Of a stretch of DNA of 64,000 nt, positions 15,995-24,487 are shown in pieces. A program made the position numbers and the translations under genes. The notes under the pieces are model-generated. The model saw only the letters and a program-made list of their open reading frames with translations. It was not told where the DNA came from and searched no databases. The stretch lies in the NCBI GenBank assembly GCA_938092005.1, contig CALKOU010000002.1, positions 62,001-126,000 on the forward strand. The letters run 5' to 3'. The first letter of the stretch is position 1. Each line of letters starts with the position of its first letter. This DNA is from an uncultured Flavobacteriaceae bacterium. Its GTDB lineage: Bacteria > Bacteroidota > Bacteroidia > Flavobacteriales > Flavobacteriaceae.

Positions 15995-16609
15995 TTAGTC
16001 TGATATTATTGCTAGGGCACAAGAAAAATTTTCCCAGTGATACACCCAGTTTTTGAGTTCTATTTGTCTATTTTGTTGCTGCACAAGTGCTTTCGGATGA
16101 ATCTCATCCATATTTTCGGTACGGATATGGTGCAGAAAACTAAGGCCATTTTTACCAAGTGCTTTATAAGCGGCTTCTTTGATACACCACTGTGTGGTTA
16201 ATCTTCTGTCGGAGGCAGTAGGAGTTATTTCAGAAGCATGCAAAAACCTCGGTGCTATTCGGTGTACTTTTGGTTGTTCGAGTTCAATATCTACTCCAAG
16301 AGGTTTGTCACCAACAGCAATAGCAGCAAACGTATGCGAATGTGAGATTGAAATAAACTTCCCATCTTTTAAATGCGGCTTTCCAAACGTATCATAGAAA
16401 AGGTCTTTAGGGGTGTATCCAACACCAGCCAAAAGCTGTCGTACGCTTAAAAAACCACAGCGATGAATGGGTGATTTCATCATGTCTAACCTATTGAAGC
16501 ACAATTCAGTAAGTAGAATCCCCTCCCTTAACACCGCTTCACTTTCGGTAATATGCCACACCAAAAGCTGGGTATTATTAGGCACGCTATGTTTTTTGTA
16601 AATGGGCAT
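15995..16609 (-). CDS. 4'-phosphopantetheinyl transferase superfamily protein
   Basis: A 204-residue Sfp-type transferase that moves 4'-phosphopantetheine from CoA to carrier proteins. The two hallmark motifs are present: PLGVDIELEQ near residue 105 with the Mg-binding Asp and Glu, and WCIKEAAYKALGKNG near residue 140. FGKPHLKDGKFISISHSH is the conserved central block. It is divergent from ahcY, with 49 bases between start codons, and is the first gene of the cluster running down to DUF4301. Its carrier-protein target is not in the window. Confidence 0.9.
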   Translation of the reverse strand: MPIYKKHSVPNNTQLLVWHITESEAVLREGILLTELCFNRLDMMKSPIHRCGFLSVRQLLAGVGYTPKDLFYDTFGKPHLKDGKFISISHSHTFAAIAVGDKPLGVDIELEQPKVHRIAPRFLHASEITPTASDRRLTTQWCIKEAAYKALGKNGLSFLHHIRTENMDEIHPKALVQQQNRQIELKNWVYHWENFSCALAIISD

Positions 16610-16626
16610 GAAATACCGTAAATTTG
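16596..16626 (+). promoter_or_regulatory. Promoter of ahcY
   Basis: TTG at 16596-16598, a 20-base spacer and TAAATTTG at 16619-16626 match the Bacteroidota consensus (-33 TTG, -7 TAnnTTTG). The predicted leader before the ATG at 16659 is about 28 bases. The -33 element lies within the start of the divergent PPTase gene. Confidence 0.6.
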
Positions 16627-16645
16627 CAGACTAATTGCTAAGAAT

Positions 16646-16674
16646 CAAATATACAACTATGGCTACTAAAACAA
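16646..16674 (-). promoter_or_regulatory. Promoter of the PPTase-thiamine cluster
   Basis: On the minus strand TTG (16674-16672), an 18-base spacer and TATATTTG (16653-16646) fit the Bacteroidota promoter. The predicted leader is about 33 bases. It overlaps the ahcY start codon, so the two divergent promoters interleave. Confidence 0.5.
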
Positions 16675-17975
16675 CTACTTACGTGCCCTATAAGGTAAAA
16701 GACATTTCACTTGCCGAATGGGGAAGAAAAGAAATTGAATTGGCAGAGGCAGAAATGCCTGGGCTAATGGCACTTCGTGAAGAATATGGTGCTGCACAAC
16801 CGCTAAAAGGCGCGCGCATTGCGGGATGCTTGCACATGACCATTCAAACGGCAGTGCTTATTGAAACCCTAACAGCACTTGGTGCTGATGTTACTTGGAG
16901 TTCATGTAATATATTCTCAACACAAGACCACGCTGCTGCTGCCATTGCTGCTGCTGGCATCCCTGTTTATGCATGGAAAGGCATGAACGAAGAAGAATTT
17001 AACTGGTGTATCGAACAAACGATTTTCTTTGGCGAGGACCGTGAGCCGCTAAACATGATTTTAGATGACGGTGGCGACCTTACCAACATGATCCTTGACG
17101 AGTTTCCTGAGCTTGCAGCTGGCATCAAAGGACTTTCTGAAGAAACCACAACAGGTGTTCACCGCCTCTATGAACGTGTGCAAAACGGCACACTTCCCAT
17201 TCCTGCCATTAATGTAAACGACTCGGTTACTAAATCGAAGTTTGACAACAAATACGGATGTAAAGAATCTGCAGTGGATGCAGTACGTCGCGCAACAGAC
17301 ATCATGCTTGCTGGAAAACGTGTTGTTGTAGCAGGTTACGGCGATGTTGGGAAAGGAACCGTGGCTTCTTTCCAAGGTGCAGGTGCTATTGTAACCGTTA
17401 CTGAAATTGACCCGATTTGTGCGCTGCAAGCTTCTATGGACGGTTTTGAAGTGAAAAAGTTAGATACCGTAATTGGCAATGCCGATATTATTGTAACTGC
17501 AACTGGAAACAAAGACATCGTTAACGAACGTCATTTCCGTGCGATGAAAGACAAAGCTATTGTGTGTAACATTGGCCACTTTGATAATGAAATTGATATG
17601 ACTTGGCTCAACGATAACTACGGCACAAGCAAAGTAGAAATCAAGCCTCAGGTGGATAAATACACTGTTGAAGGCAAAGATATTATCGTTTTAGCAGAAG
17701 GACGATTGGTAAACTTAGGCTGTGCTACGGGACACCCTAGTTTTGTGATGAGTAACTCATTTACCAACCAAACCTTAGCACAAATTGAACTTTGGAAACA
17801 TGCTGATCGCTACGAGAACAAAGTGTATATGCTTCCTAAGCATTTGGACGAAAAAGTAGCGCGCTTACACCTTGACAAACTCGGTGTGGAGCTTGAAGAA
17901 TTAGACAAAGAACAGGCAGACTATATCAGTGTTCCTGTTGCTGGGCCTTATAAGCCTGAGTATTATAGGTACTAA
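16659..17975 (+). CDS. ahcY: Adenosylhomocysteinase
   Basis: A 438-residue NAD-dependent enzyme that splits S-adenosylhomocysteine into adenosine and homocysteine, relieving product inhibition of methyltransferases. The NAD-binding loop [14 protein letters not shown], the substrate block [14 protein letters not shown] and the C-terminal end KPEYYRY are all diagnostic. Length matches the family. I use the ATG at 16659 ([12 protein letters not shown]); the upstream codon at 16635 lies in the leader, close to the predicted transcription start. A strong terminator follows at 18005-18034. Confidence 0.98.
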   Translation: MATKTTTYVPYKVKDISLAEWGRKEIELAEAEMPGLMALREEYGAAQPLKGARIAGCLHMTIQTAVLIETLTALGADVTWSSCNIFSTQDHAAAAIAAAGIPVYAWKGMNEEEFNWCIEQTIFFGEDREPLNMILDDGGDLTNMILDEFPELAAGIKGLSEETTTGVHRLYERVQNGTLPIPAINVNDSVTKSKFDNKYGCKESAVDAVRRATDIMLAGKRVVVAGYGDVGKGTVASFQGAGAIVTVTEIDPICALQASMDGFEVKKLDTVIGNADIIVTATGNKDIVNERHFRAMKDKAIVCNIGHFDNEIDMTWLNDNYGTSKVEIKPQVDKYTVEGKDIIVLAEGRLVNLGCATGHPSFVMSNSFTNQTLAQIELWKHADRYENKVYMLPKHLDEKVARLHLDKLGVELEELDKEQADYISVPVAGPYKPEYYRY

Positions 17976-18004
17976 ATTACCTATTAATATAAGTATAGAA
18001 ACCA

Positions 18005-18034
18005 AAAAACCCCGATGCAATGCATCGGGGTTTT
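18005..18034. terminator. Bidirectional rho-independent terminator between ahcY and rpmA
   Basis: A ten-base stem (CCCCGATGCA paired with TGCATCGGGG, 18010-18030) is flanked by A-rich sequence on the left and a T-run on the right. On either strand the hairpin is followed by a T-tract, so it can end both the plus-strand ahcY and the minus-strand rplU-rpmA transcripts. Confidence 0.85.
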
Positions 18035-18056
18035 GTTTTTTCTTGTAGTTTACTGT

Positions 18057-18317
18057 TTATGCCTGAATAGGATCTACAGAAACATACGAACGATTGTTTT
18101 TCTTTTTGGTAAAACGCACCACACCGTCCACTTTAGCGTGAAGCGTATGGTCTTTACCTAAATATACATTATCTCCTGGGTGGTGTGCAGTACCACGTTG
18201 ACGAACAATAATATTGCCTGCAATGGCTTGTTGTCCTCCAAAAATTTTCACGCCTAAGCGTTTCGATTCTGATTCTCTTCCGTTCTTAGAACTACCTACT
18301 CCTTTTTTGTGTGCCAT
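18057..18317 (-). CDS. rpmA: 50S ribosomal protein bL27
   Basis: An 86-residue bL27. The N-terminus [23 protein letters not shown] is the usual one (here without the cleaved leader seen in Firmicutes), and [20 protein letters not shown] is highly conserved. bL27 reaches the peptidyl-transferase centre with its N-terminal tail. It lies 13 bases after rplU, the standard rplU-rpmA pair. Confidence 0.97.
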   Translation of the reverse strand: MAHKKGVGSSKNGRESESKRLGVKIFGGQQAIAGNIIVRQRGTAHHPGDNVYLGKDHTLHAKVDGVVRFTKKKNNRSYVSVDPIQA

Positions 18318-18330
18318 GGTATACTAATTT

Positions 18331-18903
18331 TTATTTTTTTGCTTCAAGTGCTGCAATCAAGTCAGCTTTTTTCATTGACGAAATGCCTGTTACACCAGCT
18401 GCTTTTGCTAATTCTTTTAGCTCAGCTACCGTTTTGGTTGAAAAGTCTGCTGCGGCTTTTGGCGCAGCTTTCTTAGCAGCTTTTGGCGCAGCTTTCTTAG
18501 CAGCTTTTGGCGCTTCAGCTTTTGCTTTTGGTGCCTCAGCTTTAGCCTTTGGAGCTTCAGCTTTCGCTTTAGGCGCAGCCTTTTTGGCTTTACCAACACC
18601 AACAGATTCGATAACAATTTCTGTCAACGACTGACGGTGTCCGTTTTTAACACGGTATCCCTTGCGACGTTTCTTTTTAAACACAATTACTTTGTCATCT
18701 TTCAAATGACGGACCACTTTTGCTTCTACCGAAGCATTGGCTACAGCCGGGGCGCCTACAGAAATATTGTCTCCGTCAGCCAACATATAGACTTGGTCAA
18801 AAGAAACCTTATCTCCTGTTTTGGCATCTAAACGGTGTACAAATACCTTTTGGTCTTTTGCAACTTTAAATTGCTGCCCTGCTATCTCTACGATTGCAAA
18901 CAT
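18331..18903 (-). CDS. rplU: 50S ribosomal protein bL21 with Ala/Lys tail and Rho-N/SAP-like end
   Basis: A 190-residue bL21. Residues 1-104 form the normal L21 protein (MFAIVEIAGQQFKV at the start, KKRRKGYRVKNGHRQ near residue 78). Residues 105-152 are a low-complexity tail of PKA/EAPKAKA/KKAAPKA repeats. Residues 157-190 (TVAELKELAKAAG and SSMKKADLIAALEAKK) look like a small Rho-N or SAP/HeH helix-loop-helix nucleic-acid-binding module. Typical L21 is about 103 residues, so this is nearly double. I use the ATG at 18903; the frame to 18972 reads promoter sequence. Confidence 0.95.
   Translation of the reverse strand: MFAIVEIAGQQFKVAKDQKVFVHRLDAKTGDKVSFDQVYMLADGDNISVGAPAVANASVEAKVVRHLKDDKVIVFKKKRRKGYRVKNGHRQSLTEIVIESVGVGKAKKAAPKAKAEAPKAKAEAPKAKAEAPKAAKKAAPKAAKKAAPKAAADFSTKTVAELKELAKAAGVTGISSMKKADLIAALEAKK
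18454..18591 (-). repeat. In-frame Ala/Lys/Pro repeats in rplU
   Basis: Short tandem DNA repeats encode APKAKAE (three copies in a row) and then KKAAPKAA units. The region links the L21 core to its C-terminal module. Copy number is likely to vary between strains through slippage, which is inference. Confidence 0.8.
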
Positions 18904-18941
18904 ATCTTTTGTTTTATTAACACTTCTAATCGAAGCGGGGG

Positions 18942-18972
18942 CAAATATACAATCTTGTATAATATCAGGCAA
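18942..18972 (-). promoter_or_regulatory. Promoter of rplU-rpmA
   Basis: On the minus strand TTG (18972-18970), a 20-base spacer and TATATTTG (18949-18942) form an ideal Bacteroidota promoter. The leader before the rplU ATG is about 35 bases. Confidence 0.65.
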
Positions 18973-19050
18973 TGTTTTTATTGTGTAACATTATTATTTT
19001 CTACTCGTTACCATGTAATAATAATTAATTAACTTTAGAAAAATTCAATT

Positions 19051-20367
19051 ATGATGAAAGCTACATTTTCAATAACCCTAATTTTAGTTATGGGCCTTGT
19101 TAGCGCACAATCCGTTTCTTTTGAAGAATATGATTTGCCTAACGGTCTGCATGTCATTCTTCACCAAGACAATTCGGCGCCAGTTGTAACTACATCTGTG
19201 ATGTATCATGTAGGTGCTAAAGACGAACAACCCGATCGGACGGGGTTTGCCCACTTTTTCGAACACCTATTGTTTGAAGGGACTGAAAATATTGACAAAG
19301 GTGCCTGGTTTTCAATCGTGACGGAAAATGGCGGAACAAACAATGCCAACACCACAGACGACCGCACCTATTATTATGAAGTTTTTCCTTCCAATAATCT
19401 AGAGCTTGGTCTTTGGATGGAATCTGAGCGTATGTTGCACCCAATCATTAACCAAGATGGTGTTGATACTCAAAACGAAGTTGTAAAAGAAGAAAAACGC
19501 CTTCGAGTTGACAACCAACCTTACGGTAAGTTTTTAGAAAATGTAAAAAAACATCTTTTCACAAAACATCCATACCGATGGACTACCATTGGTGAAATGG
19601 AACACTTAGATGCTGCAACACTAGATGAATTTTTGACTTTTAATAAAAAGTTTTACGTGCCTAACAATGCTACGCTCGTAGTAGCTGGTGATATTGAAAT
19701 GGACAAAACCAAAGGGATGGTTGAAGCTTATTTTGGCAGCATTCCAAAAGGAGCTGCTATAGAAAGAGGTGTCTATACAGAGGACCCCATCACAGAACCC
19801 ATTACAGCGCAAGCTTATGACACAAACATTCAAATACCTGCAATTGTTACAGCATACCGCACGCCTTCCTTTAAAGACAGAGATTCGCGTGTTTTGGATA
19901 TGATTTCTACTTATTTGAGTGATGGGCCTAGTTCAAAATTATACAAAAAGCTTGTGGACGAAAAGAAAATGGCGCTGCAAACAGGAGCTTTCAATATTGC
20001 ACAAGAAGACTATAGCATGTATGTTGTGTTTGGACTTCCTCAGGGAGATTTTGAACTCGCTGATTTGGTAACAGAAATGGACGAAGAAATTGTGAAAGTA
20101 CAAACGGATCTTATTTCGGAACGTGACTATCAAAAACTCCTCAATAAATTTGAAAATGGCTTTGTAAGCTCAAATGCGTCTATAGAGGGTATTGCTAATT
20201 CACTTGCTCGGTATCATATGCTTTATGGTGACACCAACTTGATCAATAACGAAATTGATATTTACCGCTCCATAACGCGTGAAGAAATTCGAGATGTTGC
20301 CAACAAATATTTAAAATCAAATCAACGCTTAGTATTAGAATACTTGCCAGAATCTGAAACTAATTAA
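19051..20367 (+). CDS. Secreted M16 zinc protease, catalytic subunit
   Basis: A 438-residue M16 (pitrilysin/insulinase) peptidase. A signal peptide (residues 1-19, ending VSAQ) sends it to the periplasm. The inverted zinc motif HxxEH is HFFEH at residues 68-72, and the third ligand is a Glu in NEVVKEEKRLRV near residue 147. The second half carries the M16_C domain. It is followed after ten bases by a larger M16 protein lacking the motif, so the two most likely form an active/inactive pair. Substrate unknown. Confidence 0.92.
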   Translation: MMKATFSITLILVMGLVSAQSVSFEEYDLPNGLHVILHQDNSAPVVTTSVMYHVGAKDEQPDRTGFAHFFEHLLFEGTENIDKGAWFSIVTENGGTNNANTTDDRTYYYEVFPSNNLELGLWMESERMLHPIINQDGVDTQNEVVKEEKRLRVDNQPYGKFLENVKKHLFTKHPYRWTTIGEMEHLDAATLDEFLTFNKKFYVPNNATLVVAGDIEMDKTKGMVEAYFGSIPKGAAIERGVYTEDPITEPITAQAYDTNIQIPAIVTAYRTPSFKDRDSRVLDMISTYLSDGPSSKLYKKLVDEKKMALQTGAFNIAQEDYSMYVVFGLPQGDFELADLVTEMDEEIVKVQTDLISERDYQKLLNKFENGFVSSNASIEGIANSLARYHMLYGDTNLINNEIDIYRSITREEIRDVANKYLKSNQRLVLEYLPESETN

Positions 20368-20377
20368 TAGTCGCATT

Positions 20378-22432
20378 ATGAAAAAATTACTCGTTTTATT
20401 TACATCATTATTCGTTTTCGTTGCTACTGCACAAGTTGACCGAAGCAACCAACCTACCCCAGGGCCTGCGCCCATAGTTCAAGTTAAAGAACCACAACAG
20501 TTTAAACTAAAAAACGGCCTAACGGTAATGGTTGTCGAAAATCGCAAGCTGCCACAAGTAAGTGCGAGCCTAACGTTAGACAATCCACCTATTTTAGAAG
20601 GAATCAAAGCTGGACTGAGCCAGTTAACAAGCAGCATGCTAGGAAAGGGTTCTAAAAAAATAGCAAAAGACAGCTTTTATGATGAAGTAGACTTTATGGG
20701 TGGTAACATCAGCATAAGCACCTCTGGTGCCTTTGCGCAATCGCTTACGCGCTACTTTGAAAGAACATTTCAGATGATGGCAGATGCTGCGCTAAATCCA
20801 AAGTTTACGGAAGAAGAATTTACCAAAGAACGAGATGTAATTATTGATGGTTTAAAATCAGCTGAAAAAGACGTTACTACAGCAGCAAGGCGTGTGGAAA
20901 GCCTTTTAGCTTATGGTGGAAGTCACCCCTATGGTGAATACATAACATCAGGAACGGTAAACAATATAAAATTAGCCGATGTTCAGCGATTTTATGATTT
21001 TAGATTTAGACCTAACAACGCATATTTGGTGGTAGTTGGAGACATTGATATGGAAACTGTAAAACCATTGGTCAAAAAGTTTTTTGGTAAATGGAAACCA
21101 AACCCAGTTGCGTCAAGCCCAATTCCAGAAGTGAAAAACCCACGAGCTACGCAAATTGATTTTGTCAACATGCCAAACGCAGTTCAATCAGAAGTAGTTG
21201 TTCAAAGCACCACTACATTAGCCAAAAAAGATGCTGACTATTTTGCTGTTTTAATGGCAAATTCCATTCTAGGAGGTGGTGGAGAGGCACGTTTGTTTCT
21301 AAATCTTCGTGAAGACAAAGGGTATACATATGGCTCCTATTCAAGTATTGGAAACAACAAGCGAACAGCCTCGCGTTTTCGTGCAACGGCAAGTGTACGA
21401 AACGAAGTCACAGATAGCGCAGTAGTTGAACTTTTGAGTGAGATTAAACGCATACGCACCGATCTCGTTTCCGATAGTGAATTGAAAAAAGCGAAAGCAA
21501 AATATGTAGGTAGTTTTGTTCGTTCATTAGAAAATCCTGCAACCATTGCACGGTTTGCCCTTGAAATCGCTACAGAAAATTTAGACGGCGATTTTTACAA
21601 AAACTACTTAGATAACATAAATGCTGTTACAGCTGAAAATGTAAGAACCGTTGCCCAAAAATATTTTAATGTCGATCAAGCTAGAGTTATTGTTACGGGT
21701 AAGGGAGTAGACGTTTTGGACAATCTTGAAAAAGTAAGCTTCAATGGGAAAACACTTCCTGTCCAATATTATGATAAATACGGGGTTACTATTGATCGTC
21801 CGAGAAAAAAAGCCATTGCTGGTGGTGTTACTGCAGCTCAAGTTTTAAAAACATTTATTGAAAAGACAGGGGTCAATACCGTTGACGATTTGACATCATT
21901 AAAGTTAACCTATGAGGGTAATTTTATGCAAATGAATGTTGTCGTAGAAGAGTTCTACTCATCAGATAACGTAAAACAAGTGTTTTCTGTAGGTGGAAAT
22001 GCCATGATGTCAAGTGTTGTTTCTGAAACATCGGCTTATATTAAGCAGGGGCCAAATCAAATGGACATGCCTAAACTGATTCATGACGATCTCAAAAAGA
22101 CACTAGGTGTTCTCCCCGAAATAGGAATACTCAACTCTGAAGAAGCTGTCCTCGAAGGAATTGAAACCATCAACGACACTGAAGTTTATGTCGTAAACGT
22201 TCCTGGCACTGGAGTACGTTATACAAACTATTACAGTGTAGATACAGGCCTGCGGATTAAAGAATCTACTTTGACAAATTTCAATGGGCAAATGCAAACA
22301 AACAATACCAACTATTCTGACTATAAAGAGTTGTCTGGTTTATTGATGCCTGGTAAAAAGAGTTTTGATTTAGGCGGTCAAGAAATTTCATTGACACTCG
22401 ACAAAGTTGAACTAAACCCTGAGCTTAAGTAG
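20378..22432 (+). CDS. Secreted M16 family protein, non-catalytic subunit with extra C-terminal domain
   Basis: A 684-residue protein with a signal peptide (ending FVATAQ, residue 19) and two M16 domains up to about residue 450. Where the zinc motif should stand the sequence reads GLSQLTSSMLGKGSKK, so HxxEH is lost and the subunit is probably inactive. It does keep the Gly-rich loop (GGGGEARLFLNLREDKGYTYG) that helps substrate binding in partner subunits. Residues about 480-684 form an additional beta-rich domain, possibly related to lipoprotein-carrier folds. It probably pairs with the preceding catalytic subunit. Confidence 0.88.
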   Translation: MKKLLVLFTSLFVFVATAQVDRSNQPTPGPAPIVQVKEPQQFKLKNGLTVMVVENRKLPQVSASLTLDNPPILEGIKAGLSQLTSSMLGKGSKKIAKDSFYDEVDFMGGNISISTSGAFAQSLTRYFERTFQMMADAALNPKFTEEEFTKERDVIIDGLKSAEKDVTTAARRVESLLAYGGSHPYGEYITSGTVNNIKLADVQRFYDFRFRPNNAYLVVVGDIDMETVKPLVKKFFGKWKPNPVASSPIPEVKNPRATQIDFVNMPNAVQSEVVVQSTTTLAKKDADYFAVLMANSILGGGGEARLFLNLREDKGYTYGSYSSIGNNKRTASRFRATASVRNEVTDSAVVELLSEIKRIRTDLVSDSELKKAKAKYVGSFVRSLENPATIARFALEIATENLDGDFYKNYLDNINAVTAENVRTVAQKYFNVDQARVIVTGKGVDVLDNLEKVSFNGKTLPVQYYDKYGVTIDRPRKKAIAGGVTAAQVLKTFIEKTGVNTVDDLTSLKLTYEGNFMQMNVVVEEFYSSDNVKQVFSVGGNAMMSSVVSETSAYIKQGPNQMDMPKLIHDDLKKTLGVLPEIGILNSEEAVLEGIETINDTEVYVVNVPGTGVRYTNYYSVDTGLRIKESTLTNFNGQMQTNNTNYSDYKELSGLLMPGKKSFDLGGQEISLTLDKVELNPELK

Positions 22433-22438
22433 CAAGCA

Positions 22439-23332
22439 TTACTTTTTTTGATGCTTCTTTGATTTATGTGCCATAGAAACCCCTAAGAGAATAACGGCAG
22501 TTGCCAACAACTGATAGCCGTTTATTTTTTCTCCGTCTAAGGTGCCCCAAAAGAGCGCAACAATAGGCAACGTATATGTTACGGATGACACAAATACAGC
22601 AGAAGCCATTTTAACAAAACGGTTAAACATGACTTTGGCAATGGCTGTTCCAAAAAACGCAAGCAGGGCAATAAACCCTAAACTTTTTTGAACAGCGTCT
22701 GTTTGAAGCACTTCTAAAGAAAAGAAGTTATTGTAAAGTAGAAATAAAATAGCTGGTGGTAATATGGCAATAAAGTTTCCAAGCGTCATTGCCATTGGGG
22801 AAACATCAGCAAGTTTATGTTTTAAAAAGTAAATATTAACGGCATAACACATAGAGGCAGTCATTATTAAAAGCACATAACCCGTGGGTTGCGCAGCATT
22901 AATTTGTGTTCCGCCCCATATTAAGCCTACTGATCCTATAAAACCTAACGTAACCCCAACATACTGACGTGCGAGAATGCGAACGGCAAATAAAACAACT
23001 CCCACCAATAGTGTAAAAATGGGGGTTAACGAATTTAAAATAGCGGCTACAGAGGAGTCAATGTGTTGCTGTGCAAAAGCAAAAAAGAAAGAAGGAAAAA
23101 ACGTCCCCAAAAAGCCTGTTATAATCAGCCATTTCCATTGATATTTGCTTAATCCTTTGAGAGAACGATATCCCATAATGACTAAGAAGCATGTACTTAA
23201 AACAATACGAACACTCCCTAACTCAATAGGTGATAACCCCACTAATCCACGTTTGATTAAAATATAGGAACTTCCCCAAATCAACGAAAGCAGAAAAAGG
23301 TACAGGTATTTGTTTTGTGGAATCTTAACCAT
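22439..23332 (-). CDS. DMT/EamA family transporter
   Basis: A 297-residue protein with ten predicted transmembrane helices in two EamA repeats; the first carries LLSLIWGSSYILIKRGL and the second starts near residue 150. The Lys-rich C-terminus (MAHKSKKHQKK) should be cytoplasmic. EamA proteins export or import metabolites of many kinds, and no substrate can be predicted. It is convergent with the M16 pair (six-base gap) and divergent from the HMA lipoprotein gene. Confidence 0.88.
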   Translation of the reverse strand: MVKIPQNKYLYLFLLSLIWGSSYILIKRGLVGLSPIELGSVRIVLSTCFLVIMGYRSLKGLSKYQWKWLIITGFLGTFFPSFFFAFAQQHIDSSVAAILNSLTPIFTLLVGVVLFAVRILARQYVGVTLGFIGSVGLIWGGTQINAAQPTGYVLLIMTASMCYAVNIYFLKHKLADVSPMAMTLGNFIAILPPAILFLLYNNFFSLEVLQTDAVQKSLGFIALLAFFGTAIAKVMFNRFVKMASAVFVSSVTYTLPIVALFWGTLDGEKINGYQLLATAVILLGVSMAHKSKKHQKK

Positions 23333-23382
23333 AGCAGGGCAAAGCTGATGAAATTCAACGAAATAACATATAAATATTTACC

Positions 23383-23390
23383 TATATTTG
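23383..23390 (+). promoter_or_regulatory. Putative -7 box of the HMA lipoprotein gene
   Basis: TATATTTG matches TAnnTTTG and lies 15 bases before the ATG at 23406. A ten-base perfect palindrome TAAATATTTA at 23371-23380 abuts it and could be an operator, though AT-rich palindromes arise by chance. Confidence 0.45.
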
Positions 23391-23405
23391 TGAAAACTTG
23401 ATATT

Positions 23406-23945
23406 ATGAAACGCCCTATTTTTTATATACTGGTACTTCTTGTTGTTAGCTGTACCACCAAAAATCCAGAGAAAAAAACAGTTGCCCACAATGAAGAGGT
23501 AACAACGACAATCACAAACGAAAACCTTTCACATATTTCATTTGCTGTTGAGGGAATGACATGCGAAGTAGGTTGTGCAGCTCGCATTGAAAAGAAAGTA
23601 GCAGCCATGGAAGGAGTTGCTGTTTCTAAAGTAGATTTTGAAGCAAAAACAGCGTCTGTGTCATTTGATTCCACATTGATTTCTTTTGACGATATGCGTG
23701 CTACTATTGAAGCCTTAGGAGATGATTACAAAGTTGGGGATGCTACTGCAATACCGGCACTTAAATTAAAATCATCTGGCAAAAAATGTGATGCTTCTTG
23801 CAAGAAAGAATGTTGTTCCAAAAAGAAGAAATGTGACAAGACATGTGAAAAAGCATGTTGCAAGAAAGAAGGCAAAAAAGACAAAAAGGCTTGTGATGCT
23901 TCTTGCAAAAAGGAATGTTGTGCCAAGAAAAAAGAAAGCCACTAA
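23406..23945 (+). CDS. HMA-domain lipoprotein with metallothionein-like Cys-rich tail
   Basis: A 179-residue predicted lipoprotein (lipobox VVSC, lipidated Cys16). Residues 43-110 form a heavy-metal-associated domain of the ferredoxin-like type, with metal site GMTCEVGCA; the cysteines (53 and 57) are spaced CxxxC rather than the common CxxC. Residues 126-176 are a Lys/Cys-rich tail with three copies of a Cx3Cx3CC motif: CDASCKKECC, CDKTCEKACC and CDASCKKECC, 12 cysteines in all. This looks like a metal-sequestering device tethered outside the inner membrane, probably for copper, zinc or cadmium. The 3' end overlaps the convergent gldD by four bases. Confidence 0.85.
   Translation: MKRPIFYILVLLVVSCTTKNPEKKTVAHNEEVTTTITNENLSHISFAVEGMTCEVGCAARIEKKVAAMEGVAVSKVDFEAKTASVSFDSTLISFDDMRATIEALGDDYKVGDATAIPALKLKSSGKKCDASCKKECCSKKKKCDKTCEKACCKKEGKKDKKACDASCKKECCAKKKESH
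23787..23921 (+). repeat. Triplicated Cx3Cx3CC repeat
   Basis: Three repeats encode the ten-residue Cys motif. The first (from 23787) and third (from 23892) share nearly identical DNA, while the middle one (from 23832) has diverged, which suggests a recent duplication. Confidence 0.75.
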
Positions 23946-24487
23946 TCCCAGCGAAGTGTTTCTAGCATTTTCTGTACATCATTTTTAATGTAGCTAATTG
24001 CTGGCGCAAGGGAATCGTAGTTCGGTGCTGCTTCAAATAGTAATGAGCCTGAAATGAAATGACGTTTTGTGTCTGTGCCAAAGAAATGTAAGTTGGACGG
24101 CGAGTCACCAATAAGCGTAACACAGCTTCCTATCACGCCATTTTGGGGGTCCTCGTAAGCGCTTTCTTTAAGCTGTTGGGTTCCATTGCCAAAAACCTTT
24201 AGCCGTTTTTCGAAATCCATCAGGAGTGTATCCATTGATGCTTCATTTAAATTGAAATAAGTAATGTAAAGCTTTGCCTTTAACGCTGGATAATGTACCG
24301 TTGTGCCACATGCAGACAACAGCTTTGGAATGGCTGCTTTATTGTGCATGAACTGATATGTACACGGAGTTGCATCAAAAGTTTGGTATGTTGGATTTGG
24401 ATAGACTAACGCCAATGCTGCGTTTGGTTTAGGAGTAGGGTGTTGACAACCAAATAAAACAAGCATCAATATCAATATGCGTATCAT
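23942..24487 (-). CDS. gldD: Gliding motility lipoprotein GldD
   Basis: A 181-residue lipoprotein with lipobox LFGC (Cys14), followed by YPNPTYQTF, typical of GldD. GldD is required for gliding in Flavobacterium johnsoniae and is linked to type IX secretion function. It overlaps the end of gldE by four bases, and the order mutY-ssb-gldE-gldD is the known flavobacterial arrangement. Length is close to the family value (about 185-195). Confidence 0.9.
   Translation of the reverse strand: MIRILILMLVLFGCQHPTPKPNAALALVYPNPTYQTFDATPCTYQFMHNKAAIPKLLSACGTTVHYPALKAKLYITYFNLNEASMDTLLMDFEKRLKVFGNGTQQLKESAYEDPQNGVIGSCVTLIGDSPSNLHFFGTDTKRHFISGSLLFEAAPNYDSLAPAISYIKNDVQKMLETLRWD

Noticed and set aside
18454-18591. 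Short direct repeats considered as a CRISPR or other array
   Set aside because: They are in-frame coding repeats of a low-complexity linker, with no regular spacers and no cas genes.
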